The notes below the pieces were generated by a model, which was not told where the DNA came from, ran no database searches, and worked only from the letters and a program-made list of their open reading frames with translations. The translations under genes were made by a program, and so were the position numbers. A stretch of DNA of 64,000 bases. It comes from Acetobacter suratthaniensis. GTDB taxonomy: Bacteria; Pseudomonadota; Alphaproteobacteria; Acetobacterales; Acetobacteraceae. Location of the stretch: positions 94,346-158,345 of the forward strand of contig NZ_JAFVMG010000006.1 in the NCBI RefSeq assembly GCF_017377745.1, written 5' to 3'. Each line of letters opens with the position of its first letter. The stretch's first letter is position 1. This document shows, one piece after another, positions 7,718-15,735 of the stretch.

Positions 7718-9313
7718 ATGGATTTGATAAACCCCTCCGTGGTTGACCTTTCGCGCTTCCAGTTTGCGCTTACGGCTCTGTACCACTTCATGTTTGTGCC
7801 CCTGACCCTTGGGCTTACCTTCATGCTCGCCGCAATGGAGACGGTCTATGTCGTCACCGGCAAGCAGATTTACAAAGACATGGCCCAGTTCTGGGGCAAG
7901 CTGTTCGGTATCAACTTCGCACTTGGTGTTGCGACCGGGCTGACCATGGAGTTCGAATTCGGCACCAACTGGTCGATGTATTCGCGCTTTTTTGGGGACA
8001 TGTTCGGCACGCCCCTAGCGATTGAGGGCCTGATGGCCTTCTTTATGGAATCCACCTTCGTGGGGATCATGTTCTTCGGGTGGGACAGGCTGAGCCGTCA
8101 GGGGCACCTGGCCGTGACGTATCTTGTCGCCCTTGGTTCCAACCTGTCTGCATTGTGGATTTTGGTCGCCAATGCCAGCATGAACGTACCAGACGGTGCG
8201 CATTTTGACCCCGACACCATGCGCATGACGTTCGACAGCTTTGTTCACGTGGTGTTTAACCCGGACTCTCAGGCCAAGTTCGTTCACACATCTGTTGCCG
8301 GGTATGTTACCGCCTCGCTTTTTGTCATGGGTATCAGCTCTTTTTACCTGCTGCGTCGCGAACACCGGCAGTTTGCCGCACGTTCTTTTCGTATGGCCGC
8401 TATTTTCGGCATTATTTCCACCGTTGCAGTGATTACGCTGGGCGATGTGCTGGGCCGGATGGATTATGAACACCAGCCGACAAAAATCGCTGCAATCGAA
8501 GGGCTGTGGCACACAAGCAAGCCGCCGTACGAGCCGTGGATACTGGCGGCCCTGCCAGATGATGCAAAACAGGAAAGCTATTTTGAAATCGGCGTGCCTT
8601 ATGTTCTCACTCCGCTGATTACTCATAGCTTCAATACGCCCATTACTGGCATGCGCGAACTACAGGAACAGGCAGGCCCGCGTATTGAATCCGGCATTAC
8701 AGCCGTTGCTGCTCTCAAGCGCTATGGCGAGACGCATCTGGCTGAAGATCTGGCCATCTTTCAAGCGCATGAAAATGACATGGGTTATGGTTTTCTGGCC
8801 ACCCGCCACGCCCCCAATCAGGATGTTTCGGGCATGACGGACGAACAGCTGCACACTGTTGTAGAGCAGACCAAGCCCGATATTCTGCCTAATGTGTTTG
8901 TGACGTTCTGGGCGTTCAGGCTGATGGTTTTTCTGTCGCTGTATTTCTTTGTGATCTTTGCCGTTGCAGCCTATCTGAGCCTGAAGAAACAGCTTGAGCG
9001 CTATCCGCTGTTCCTTAAAATCTGCCTGTGGTCCATTCCTCTGCCGGTGCTTGCAACCGAGTTTGGCTGGATTACGGCGGAGGCGGGCCGTCAGCCATGG
9101 ACCGTGTTCGAGCGTCTACCCACTTTCATGTCCGCCTCATCGCACGGCGTTGGGTACATGCTGTTCTCGCTGGCAGGTTTTACCGTGCTCTACAGCATTT
9201 TTATCGCAGCGGAACTTTACCTGATGTTCAAGTTCGCGCGGCTCGGCCCGGATAGTCATGGCACGCATGAACCGGAAAACAGCACACCCTCGCTTTCGGT
9301 TATCGCGCATTAA
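7718..9313 (+). CDS. cydA: Cytochrome bd ubiquinol oxidase subunit I, long Q-loop type
   Basis: 531 aa, E. coli CydA-like throughout (RFQFALTALYHFMFVPLTLG, GKLFGINFALGVATGLTMEF, ESTFVGIMFFGWDRL). CydA binds hemes b558, b595 and d and oxidises quinol, reducing O2 to water. Candidate heme ligands are H23, H190 and M403. The Q-loop (about 255-385) is the long form, with the E. coli-type tract HENDMGYGFLATRHAPN, rather than the short loop of cyanide-insensitive CioA proteins that acetic acid bacteria are better known for. It starts 51 bp after cydC, with only a weak ribosome site (AAGGTC), and is followed by cydB. High-affinity oxygen respiration at the inner membrane is the expected role. Confidence 0.95.
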   Translation: MDLINPSVVDLSRFQFALTALYHFMFVPLTLGLTFMLAAMETVYVVTGKQIYKDMAQFWGKLFGINFALGVATGLTMEFEFGTNWSMYSRFFGDMFGTPLAIEGLMAFFMESTFVGIMFFGWDRLSRQGHLAVTYLVALGSNLSALWILVANASMNVPDGAHFDPDTMRMTFDSFVHVVFNPDSQAKFVHTSVAGYVTASLFVMGISSFYLLRREHRQFAARSFRMAAIFGIISTVAVITLGDVLGRMDYEHQPTKIAAIEGLWHTSKPPYEPWILAALPDDAKQESYFEIGVPYVLTPLITHSFNTPITGMRELQEQAGPRIESGITAVAALKRYGETHLAEDLAIFQAHENDMGYGFLATRHAPNQDVSGMTDEQLHTVVEQTKPDILPNVFVTFWAFRLMVFLSLYFFVIFAVAAYLSLKKQLERYPLFLKICLWSIPLPVLATEFGWITAEAGRQPWTVFERLPTFMSASSHGVGYMLFSLAGFTVLYSIFIAAELYLMFKFARLGPDSHGTHEPENSTPSLSVIAH

Positions 9314-9379
9314 GCCGGAGCGGCAACACGCGTGGCGGGGTTCAAGGCCCGCCACATGGTTGGGGAAAGAAGAAGTATC

Positions 9380-10516
9380 ATGGATCTTTATACAATTCTC
9401 AAACTCGTCTGGGCTGGCCTGCTGTGCATCCTGCTGATCGGGCTTGGGCTGATGGTCGGCATGGATATGGGGGTCGGTACGCTCCTGCGCTTTGTCGGCC
9501 GCAATGATGCCGAACGCCGGACTGCGCTCAATATCATCGGCCCGCACTGGGATGGCAATCAGGTGTGGTTCATTCTGGGAGGGGGCGCGATTTTTGCGGC
9601 TTTCCCGACGCTCTACGCCACCTCCTTTTCCGTGTTTTATGTGGTTATGATCCTGCTTCTGTTCAGCATGATCCTGCGGCCTGTGGCGTTTGAATACCGC
9701 TCCAAGGTTGATGCGCGTCTCTGGCGGGCAAGCTGGGACTGGGCGTTTCTTGTATCCGGCTTCCTGCCCATGTTCGTCTATGGCGCAGCCTTCGGGAACA
9801 TTCTGCAAGGCGTTGGCTATCATTTTGCATGGAGCGGACAGTATTTTCAGGATAGCTCGTTTTTCAGCTATCTGCTGAATCCCTTTGCCATTCTATGCGG
9901 CCTTATGGCCGTCAGCCTGAGCGTTTTTCAGGGTGGTGTCATGCTGATGATGCGTGCCGAAAACCCGATTTACGCCCGCGCACGGGGCTATGCCCAGACT
10001 GCTGCCCTGTCAGGTGCTGCCCTGTTTGTCATTGGCGGCGTATGGATCCGTAATGTGCGGGGCTTTGTACTGCTGGAGGGCGAACCCGGCATGCCAGCCA
10101 ACCCGATGCGAGGGCAGCATGTAAGCATGGAAGCCGGGGCATGGCTGCATAATTACACCGCACACCCTGTGCTGTGGCTGCTGCCTGTGCTGGGGATTTT
10201 TTCCATGCTGGCAGGGGCCGCTTTTGTGCGCGCCAACCGTCCGTATCTGGCCTGGTGGACGGGACTTGGTACATGGATTGGCACCATCGGCACGGTTGCC
10301 GGAGCCATGTTTCCGTTCTTCATGCCCTCCACCACCAACCCGGATCAAAGCCTGACAATATGGAACAGTTCAGCCAGTCAATACGGGCTGACCTGCATGT
10401 TGGTGGTCGCACTGATCTTTGTGCCGATCATCCTGTCCTATACCGCGTGGTGCTATTACATCATGGGGGGCAAGGTACGCACGGAAAACATTGTTAATGA
10501 TACGCATAGCTACTGA
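9380..10516 (+). CDS. cydB: Cytochrome bd ubiquinol oxidase subunit II
   Basis: 378 aa, essentially the length of E. coli CydB (379), with family signatures GMDMGVGTLLRFVGRNDAERR, NIIGPHWDGNQVWFILGGGAIFAAFP, FRPVAFEYRSK-like RPVAFEYRSK and the C-terminal LSYTAWCYYIMGGK. Start ATG 9380 was chosen over the frame opening at 9332 because it has the conserved MDLYTILKLVWAG N-terminus and a GAAAGAAG ribosome site. CydB is the non-catalytic transmembrane partner that stabilises the CydA hemes. The 66-bp cydA-cydB gap holds nothing else. Confidence 0.95.
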   Translation: MDLYTILKLVWAGLLCILLIGLGLMVGMDMGVGTLLRFVGRNDAERRTALNIIGPHWDGNQVWFILGGGAIFAAFPTLYATSFSVFYVVMILLLFSMILRPVAFEYRSKVDARLWRASWDWAFLVSGFLPMFVYGAAFGNILQGVGYHFAWSGQYFQDSSFFSYLLNPFAILCGLMAVSLSVFQGGVMLMMRAENPIYARARGYAQTAALSGAALFVIGGVWIRNVRGFVLLEGEPGMPANPMRGQHVSMEAGAWLHNYTAHPVLWLLPVLGIFSMLAGAAFVRANRPYLAWWTGLGTWIGTIGTVAGAMFPFFMPSTTNPDQSLTIWNSSASQYGLTCMLVVALIFVPIILSYTAWCYYIMGGKVRTENIVNDTHSY

Positions 10517-10529
10517 GAGGAGAGCCAAA

Positions 10530-10724
10530 ATGACAACACTCTTACGCATTGCAGGTTTGGGTCTGGTTCTTGTCGTAGCACTGCTATTTGCAGTTTTCGT
10601 TGGGGATCAGGGGCCGTGGTATTTTGCCTGGGTAGTTGGAACGGTCATGATTGTGCTGATCGCCGGGGCAGGGGCCATTCTGTTCGATGCCCAACCCGAC
10701 AATACTCCAGATGGGGAGGTATAA
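10530..10724 (+). CDS. cydX: CydX-like small subunit of cytochrome bd with an extra N-terminal helix
   Basis: 64 aa, 13 bp after cydB, preceded by GAGAGGAGAG. Residues 29-54 (PWYFAWVVGTVMIV...GAGAILFDA) match the E. coli CydX pattern, which begins MWYFAWILGT and has a Gly-Ala-Leu-acidic end. In E. coli CydX the WYFAW motif is at the very N-terminus. Here it is preceded by about 28 residues forming another hydrophobic helix (LLRIAGLGLVLVVALLFAVFV). CydX stabilises the heme b595/d site of the oxidase. The longer form may be a two-helix CydX or a fusion with another small subunit. Position and motif make the assignment firm; the role of the extra helix is unknown. Confidence 0.75.
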   Translation: MTTLLRIAGLGLVLVVALLFAVFVGDQGPWYFAWVVGTVMIVLIAGAGAILFDAQPDNTPDGEV

Positions 10725-10725
10725 T

Positions 10726-10824
10726 ATGTTAGGCGATCTTGAAGGTATTATCCTTTTCATACCATTCCTTTACCTGACTTTTTATATTGCGGCATGGGCT
10801 ATTTGCAGAAAGCTCTTTCCGTAA
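10726..10824 (+). CDS. 32-codon single-helix membrane protein ending the cyd operon
   Basis: ATG 10726 follows the cydX stop by one base and has GGGGAGG upstream (10713-10719), overlapping the end of cydX. The product, MLGDLEGIILFIPF...RKLFP, is one transmembrane helix with a short basic tail. Its size and place resemble accessory micro-subunits of bd oxidases (CydX, CydH/CydY, YnhF, DUF2474 proteins), but I find no signature that assigns it to one of them. An AT-rich hairpin follows 20 bp later, so it is inside the cyd transcript. Confidence 0.55.
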   Translation: MLGDLEGIILFIPFLYLTFYIAAWAICRKLFP

Positions 10825-10844
10825 AATCATGTACATGAAATTAT

Positions 10845-10875
10845 ACTTTCAAATATAAAATTTTTATTTGAAAGT
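10845..10875 (+). terminator. Probable terminator of the cyd operon
   Basis: Perfect 11-bp inverted repeat ACTTTCAAATA (10845-10855) / TATTTGAAAGT (10865-10875) with a 9-nt A/T loop, followed by TATTTGTTT. Confidence 0.6.
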
Positions 10876-10944
10876 TATTTGTTTCGTGATATATTATTTT
10901 TGTAGAAGGTTTCTGGCTGACATCAGACTTTTACATGCCTCATG

Positions 10945-10978
10945 CAAAGCGCCCCGGCCGAAAGACCGGGGCGCTTTG
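10945..10978. terminator. GC-rich bidirectional terminator between cyd and the alpha-E gene
   Basis: 13-bp perfect stem CAAAGCGCCCCGG / CCGGGGCGCTTTG with an 8-nt loop containing GAAA. It lies between convergent genes and ends in TTTGTT on the plus strand. Confidence 0.65.
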
Positions 10979-11015
10979 TTATGCAACAATGGTTTTACGT
11001 ATTTAAACGGCAGTT

Positions 11016-12023
11016 TTACTCCTGCACCTGCAAAACCCCCTGATTGACCGCACTTGGAATACTGGGCCAGAAAGTCTCGGCAATGGCGTTCTGTGTGCTG
11101 GCGAGGCGGGTCTGTATCCAACTCATGTAATCATGTAATCCACGCAGGATAATATCACCTGCTGTCTGATCGCTCAGGGTTGTGCGGAGTTCATCCAGGC
11201 ATTCCTGCAGCGGGGCACATAACCCGTACAGTCCTGCATGGTTGGCCAATAAGCTCAACACATCATCAATCTGCCGCAGATTGGACGAAAGGGAGCGCGG
11301 AAAACCTTCGTTCTTGAGAAGAAAACCAACAATATTGGCGGGCGTCACCGTAACTGGCCGCAAGCGGCGGAAGGAATGATGCGCCGCAGCAGAGCGCAGA
11401 ACAGAGGTCCACTGCGTGATATCAATGGCTGATCCCGGCACTTCTCCTTGTGGTAGCAGCATATGGTACCGGATATCGACCAGACGGGTAATCTGATCGC
11501 AGCGTTCAAGATGTTTGCCAAGTCGGTAGAACAGCCACGCCTGATCGCGATACAGCGTGCCTTCAGCAATACCATAATGGGTCTGGCATTCCTGTCGTAT
11601 GCGCCCACACAGGCCGGACAGACTGCTGGTTTTGACCGATGTTTCGTCCAGTTCCAGCAGCCAGCGTGTGAAAACGTTCAGATGTGTCCATAACTCGGTA
11701 GAAACCAGCGGCCTAACAGCACGAGCGTTTTCACGAATGGCATGCGCCATAGACCGAATGGAACCGGGGTTTTCTGCTTCGATCAGGTAAAAAGGCACGG
11801 CATCAGCACTTGAGCCATCAGGGTGCAGGCGGCTGAACAGGCTTTCATCCGAATTGATGCTTACGATGGAATCCCATGCGGTCTGCCCTTCGGCATCACG
11901 CACAAAGGTTTCCGTCACTTCCAGCAGTCGGGCCAGATTTTCTACCCGCTCCATGTAACGGGCGAGCCACATCATGCACTCAGCATAACGGGATAAAAGG
12001 GGAAAATGCGCCAGTTCCATCAT
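11016..12023 (-). CDS. Alpha-E domain protein (partner of the peptide-ligating ATP-grasp enzyme)
   Basis: 335 aa from ATG 12023. The N-terminus (LLSRYAECMMWLARYMERVENLARLLEV) is the signature of the all-helical alpha-E superfamily, typically found beside a circularly permuted ATP-grasp enzyme, a transglutaminase-like protease and a zinc-ribbon metallopeptidase. The fold has a repeated helical layout with conserved ER motifs (YMERVENLARLL; LFYRLGKHLERCDQITRLVDIRY). No enzymatic motif is evident; a role as scaffold or modified substrate in the predicted peptide-ligation system is inference. The start overlaps the stop of the ATP-grasp gene (ATGATG), indicating translational coupling. An alternative ATG at 12038 lies further into the upstream gene. 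Confidence 0.8.
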   Translation of the reverse strand: MMELAHFPLLSRYAECMMWLARYMERVENLARLLEVTETFVRDAEGQTAWDSIVSINSDESLFSRLHPDGSSADAVPFYLIEAENPGSIRSMAHAIRENARAVRPLVSTELWTHLNVFTRWLLELDETSVKTSSLSGLCGRIRQECQTHYGIAEGTLYRDQAWLFYRLGKHLERCDQITRLVDIRYHMLLPQGEVPGSAIDITQWTSVLRSAAAHHSFRRLRPVTVTPANIVGFLLKNEGFPRSLSSNLRQIDDVLSLLANHAGLYGLCAPLQECLDELRTTLSDQTAGDIILRGLHDYMSWIQTRLASTQNAIAETFWPSIPSAVNQGVLQVQE

Positions 12024-13498
12024 GATGCCATGACCCATGTATCTTTAGACCCGCCACCCTGAGAGGAATTGACCACAAGAGACCCTTTGCGCAGGGCCAC
12101 GCGGGACAACCCGCCGGGCAGCACCCAGACTGATCGCCCTGTCAGGGCGAAAGGTCGCAGATCAACATGACGCGCCTCAACACCATCGGGGCAGAGGGTG
12201 GGTGTTACGGACAGGCCGATAACCGGCTGGCTGATATAATTGGCAGGGTCCTGTTGCAGTTTCTGCCGAAATTCCTCCAGTTCGGCCTTGCTGGCCTGCG
12301 GGCCGATCAACAGGCCGTAACCACCAGACTCTCCAACAGGTTTAACTACCAGCTTGTCCAGATTAGCCAGAGTATAGGCCAGTCCTTCCTCTTCTGCGCA
12401 GATATGGGTTTGCACACTGTCCAGAATGGGGTCTTCGTCCAGATAGTAGCGAATGATACGCGGCATATAGGCGTAAACAGCTTTGTCATCCGCCACACCG
12501 GTACCAAGGGCGTTAGCCAGTGTCACGTTGCCATACCTGTAAGCGTCAATCAGCCCCGGAACCCCCAGAAGACTATCGGGGTTGAAAGCAAGCGGATCAA
12601 GAAACTCATCATTAAGACGACGGTAAATGGAATGAACCGGCTTCGGCCCCATCGTGGTACGCATATAGACACGATGGTTTTCCACGAACAGGTCGCGGCC
12701 TTCAACCAGCGGCACCCCCATCTCGCGCGAGAGGAAAACATGCTCGAAATAAGCGGAGTTGTAGATACCCGGTGAAAGCAGAACGACCTGCGGATTGAGA
12801 ACACCTTCGGGCGCCACTTCACACAGGGTCTGATGCAGGCGCGGGCCATACTCCTCAACCGAGCGAACTGGCAGGCCTGATGCCAGGTCAGGCATGAGCC
12901 TGAGCATCATATGGCGATTTTCAATCACATAGGAAACGCCCGAGGGCGTGCGGGCATTATCTTCCAGAATGAGAAAACGTCCATCCATATCGCGGATAAG
13001 GTCTGTGCCGTTTACATGCACATACACACCACCCGGCACCTTGAAGCCCACCATAGCCTCGCAGTAATTCGGATTATTCAACACCAGCTCGGCAGGAATA
13101 ATGCCGTCTTTAAGGATTTTCCGGTCATGATAGATGTCGTGCAGGAAGAGGTTAAGCGCTTGAATGCGCTGCTGCACGCCGCGCTCGATATGTGACCATT
13201 CCTGTGCTGTCATGATCCGCGGAATGGCATCAAACGGCAGAATACGGTCTATGGCCTCGCGGTTGGAATAGACAGTAAAGGTTATGCCCATGCTGTAAAG
13301 CTGCGCCTCGGCCGAGGCCGTGCGTTTGCGCAGCTCCGCCACATCCATCGCGGCAAGCCTGCTGCGAACACGATTGAGGGCTTCAGGCATGGGGCCTTTA
13401 CGGTTCATGAGTTCGCAGAAAAACTCAGGAACCTGATATCCATCCAGCAGGCCGGTTGGCGATGTTTCGGACAGAGTATGCGGCTTGGCACTACTCAT
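12020..13498 (-). CDS. Circularly permuted ATP-grasp type 2 protein
   Basis: 492 aa, preceded by GGGAGG four bases before the ATG. Conserved blocks of this family are clear: FHDIYHDRKILKDGIIPAELVLNNPNYCEAMVG, a putative catalytic core IRDMDGRFLILEDNARTPSGVSYVIENR, LLSPGIYNSAYFEHVFLSREMGVPLVEGRDL, and KPVGESGGYGLLIGP near residue 380. ATP-grasp folds ligate carboxyl groups to amines through acyl phosphates; this permuted branch was predicted by genome-context work on amino-group ligases to make short peptides or tag proteins. It is the first gene of the minus-strand arm, divergent from the transglutaminase gene, and followed by the alpha-E gene. The substrate is unknown. Confidence 0.85.
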   Translation of the reverse strand: MSSAKPHTLSETSPTGLLDGYQVPEFFCELMNRKGPMPEALNRVRSRLAAMDVAELRKRTASAEAQLYSMGITFTVYSNREAIDRILPFDAIPRIMTAQEWSHIERGVQQRIQALNLFLHDIYHDRKILKDGIIPAELVLNNPNYCEAMVGFKVPGGVYVHVNGTDLIRDMDGRFLILEDNARTPSGVSYVIENRHMMLRLMPDLASGLPVRSVEEYGPRLHQTLCEVAPEGVLNPQVVLLSPGIYNSAYFEHVFLSREMGVPLVEGRDLFVENHRVYMRTTMGPKPVHSIYRRLNDEFLDPLAFNPDSLLGVPGLIDAYRYGNVTLANALGTGVADDKAVYAYMPRIIRYYLDEDPILDSVQTHICAEEEGLAYTLANLDKLVVKPVGESGGYGLLIGPQASKAELEEFRQKLQQDPANYISQPVIGLSVTPTLCPDGVEARHVDLRPFALTGRSVWVLPGGLSRVALRKGSLVVNSSQGGGSKDTWVMAS

Positions 13499-13579
13499 GG
13501 GGCCTCCCGTCTGAACGGTCTGGCGTCAGGTGCCCGGATCAGGGGAGCGGGCCACGCCAGATTGTTGCGATCTGTTACT

Positions 13580-13601
13580 GACGGGAGCAGGAATTCCCGT
13601 C
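13580..13601. repeat. Inverted repeat in the divergent ATP-grasp/transglutaminase promoter region
   Basis: GACGGGA-N8-TCCCGTC, perfect 7-bp arms, 82 bp upstream of the ATP-grasp start. Possible operator in the shared 269-bp intergenic region. Confidence 0.3.
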
Positions 13602-13714
13602 TTTGCCAAGAGGAAAAAACGAAAGACTTTTTTTATTCGTCCAGCACGGAGTAACGCTTGCGCGCGCTTTTGATGCTGATATGGTTTTGACCTTGAAATC
13701 CGTCATACATGACA

Positions 13715-13737
13715 GGCGGCCCCGGGGCCGGGCCGCC
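13715..13737 (+). repeat. Very GC-rich hairpin in the transglutaminase leader
   Basis: GGCGGCCC (13715-13722) / GGGCCGCC (13730-13737) with a 7-base loop, ending 30 bp before the ATG at 13768. It could affect translation of the transglutaminase mRNA; no T-run follows, so it is not a standard terminator. Confidence 0.35.
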
Positions 13738-13767
13738 ATCAAAGGTGAAAGAGTAGGCCGCTTTCTG

Positions 13768-14607
13768 ATGAGTTCCCAGATAACGCTGGTACACCGGACG
13801 TGTTACCGTTACGACAGGCCGGTTGTCATGGGGCCGCAGACAGTCCGCTTGCGCCCCATGAAAGACTGCCGCACACCTGTATTGTCCTACACGCTCAAGG
13901 TAGAGCCCGCAGGGGCTGAACTGGGCTGGGGGCAGGATGATAACGGCAATGAAACTGCCTTTATCCGCTTTGATGAAAAAGTGACCCATTTCAATGTCGA
14001 AGTCAGCCTCGTCGCTGACATGAGGGTGTACGACCCCCTGCGATTGACTGACGAAAGCCCCCTCTGCACGCAAGACTGTGATACGGCCTGCCGGAGCCAA
14101 CCTCAATTGGGGGAGCATGCCACAACCTTTATCAACGATTTACACGCTCTGTTGCCAGAAGACCCCGCCCGGAAGTTTATCAAGCTGAACGAAGTGATTG
14201 CCCGGCGGGTACGTTATGAACGCCGCATGGAGCCGGGAGTTCTTTCAGCCGAGGACGTATTGAGCCGTAATTGTGGCTCCTGCCGGGATAGCGCGTGGCT
14301 TATGGTGCTGCTGGCACGTCATATGGGCTTTGCTGCACGTTTTGTCTCTGGCTATCTGGTGCAAAGCCTGCATGGTGCCGGAGACGAGGAAGTTCTGAAC
14401 GGAGACCTGCACGCATGGGCTCAAGTTCTGCTGCCTGAACATGGCTGGCTGGGATTTGATACAACTTCAGGCAGGCTGGCAGGGGAGGGGCATATTCCAC
14501 TTGCCGTAGCTGCGGAACCAGAAGGGGCTGCCCCCATTTCGGGTCTACTGGATCGATGCGAGTCCTGTTTTAATGTTTCCATGCAGGTTCAGCGTCTGTT
14601 TTCATGA
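13768..14607 (+). CDS. Transglutaminase-like cysteine peptidase
   Basis: 279 aa from ATG 13768; the frame extends back to 13603 but homology begins at MSSQITLVHRTCYRYDRPV. Residues about 1-90 form the bacterial transglutaminase N-terminal beta domain (TVRLRPMKDCRTPVLSYTLKV). The catalytic domain shows Cys in SRNCGSCRDSAWLMV, His in GDLHAWAQVLLP and Asp in GWLGFDTTSG, the complete papain-like triad. Such enzymes in this gene neighbourhood are thought to act as peptidases on products of the ATP-grasp ligase. No signal peptide is seen, so a cytoplasmic location is likely. Its stop overlaps the ATG of the metallopeptidase gene. Confidence 0.85.
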   Translation: MSSQITLVHRTCYRYDRPVVMGPQTVRLRPMKDCRTPVLSYTLKVEPAGAELGWGQDDNGNETAFIRFDEKVTHFNVEVSLVADMRVYDPLRLTDESPLCTQDCDTACRSQPQLGEHATTFINDLHALLPEDPARKFIKLNEVIARRVRYERRMEPGVLSAEDVLSRNCGSCRDSAWLMVLLARHMGFAARFVSGYLVQSLHGAGDEEVLNGDLHAWAQVLLPEHGWLGFDTTSGRLAGEGHIPLAVAAEPEGAAPISGLLDRCESCFNVSMQVQRLFS

Positions 14608-15704
14608 AAAAATTCTCGTGCCAGTCCTGCGGGCAATTGCTGTTTTTTGAAAACACCCGTTGCGAGCGGTGTGGGGCAACGCTCGGGTTTGTGCCCGAAA
14701 CCGCCCGTCTCTCTGCCTTACAGGCCGGGGCGGATGGAGTATGGTTCCCGCTGGATAGCGAGGCGACTAGCGTGGATGGGCAGACCATCGCACGGCGCTT
14801 CTGCGCCAATCACGCCCATCATGTCTGTAACTGGCTTTTGCCTGCCGAGGATGTTGAAACAGTTTTCTGTTTTGCCTGCCAGTTCAACAGAATCATCCCC
14901 AATTTGGATATGCCGGGCAATCAGGAACGCTGGTACAGGCTGGAAGTCGCCAAACACCGGCTGTTTTACACAATCCTGCGGTTAAACCTGCCTGTTTACA
15001 CGCGCAGGGAAAGGCCAGAAACAGGTCTTGTCTTCGATTTTCTTGATGATCCACCAGACGGTTCAACCTCGATCATGACCGGACATGCGAATGGTGTCAT
15101 CACCATCGCCACCAAGGAGGCAGATGACGCCTACCGGGAAGGCATGAGGGTTGAGCTGGGTGAATATTACCGCACTCTGCTAGGGCATTTCAGGCACGAA
15201 ATCGGGCATTATTACTGGGGTCTGCTGATACGCGATGGCGGGTGGCTGGAAGACTGCCGAGCAATTTTCGGGGATGACCGGCAGGATTATCAAGCAGCTC
15301 TTGCTGCCTACTACCACCGGCCAGAGTCCGCTCACTGGCGGGAATCCTTTGTCAGCCTTTATGCGACTTCGCATCCATGGGAAGATTTTGCCGAAACATG
15401 GGCGCATTATTTCCACATCGTCTCAACGCTGGAAACAGCACTCGCCTATGATGTGTCAGTCAGTGCAGATATGGGTGGTGCTGCGCTGACAGGCCATGCT
15501 GGCGATCCCTACACACGAATGTCGTTCGACGAAATCATTAATGCCTGGGTGCCTCTGGCCTCGGTTGTCAACGCACTCAACCGTTCCATGGGGTTGCCGG
15601 ATTTTTATCCTTTTGTGCTGACACAGGGCGTGCGGGCAAAGCTGGCCTTTATCCATAAGGTCATCCGCGACACGCAGGAAAAGCAGCGCACACACCCCGT
15701 ATAA
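14604..15704 (+). CDS. Zinc-ribbon metallopeptidase of the alpha-E/ATP-grasp locus
   Basis: 366 aa, overlapping the transglutaminase stop (ATGA). The N-terminus is a zinc ribbon with two CxxC pairs (CQSCG and CERCG), followed by a second set around HHVCNWL and CFACQFNRI. The middle carries the zincin motif FRHEIGHYYW (HExxH, at about 196-200), and the family's YATSHPWEDFAETWAHYFH helix contains likely third-ligand residues. This matches the putative zinc-binding metallopeptidase family that accompanies alpha-E proteins. It is predicted to cleave peptides made or trimmed by its neighbours. It ends 31 bp before the convergent ABC permease gene. Confidence 0.85.
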   Translation: MKKFSCQSCGQLLFFENTRCERCGATLGFVPETARLSALQAGADGVWFPLDSEATSVDGQTIARRFCANHAHHVCNWLLPAEDVETVFCFACQFNRIIPNLDMPGNQERWYRLEVAKHRLFYTILRLNLPVYTRRERPETGLVFDFLDDPPDGSTSIMTGHANGVITIATKEADDAYREGMRVELGEYYRTLLGHFRHEIGHYYWGLLIRDGGWLEDCRAIFGDDRQDYQAALAAYYHRPESAHWRESFVSLYATSHPWEDFAETWAHYFHIVSTLETALAYDVSVSADMGGAALTGHAGDPYTRMSFDEIINAWVPLASVVNALNRSMGLPDFYPFVLTQGVRAKLAFIHKVIRDTQEKQRTHPV

Positions 15705-15735
15705 AAGGGCAGAAATCAGGGGCACCCCAATCGGG

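Noticed and set aside
7718..9313. Cyanide-insensitive oxidase CioA
   Set aside because: The Q-loop is the long E. coli form with the MGYGFLATRHAPN tract; CioA proteins have a short loop.
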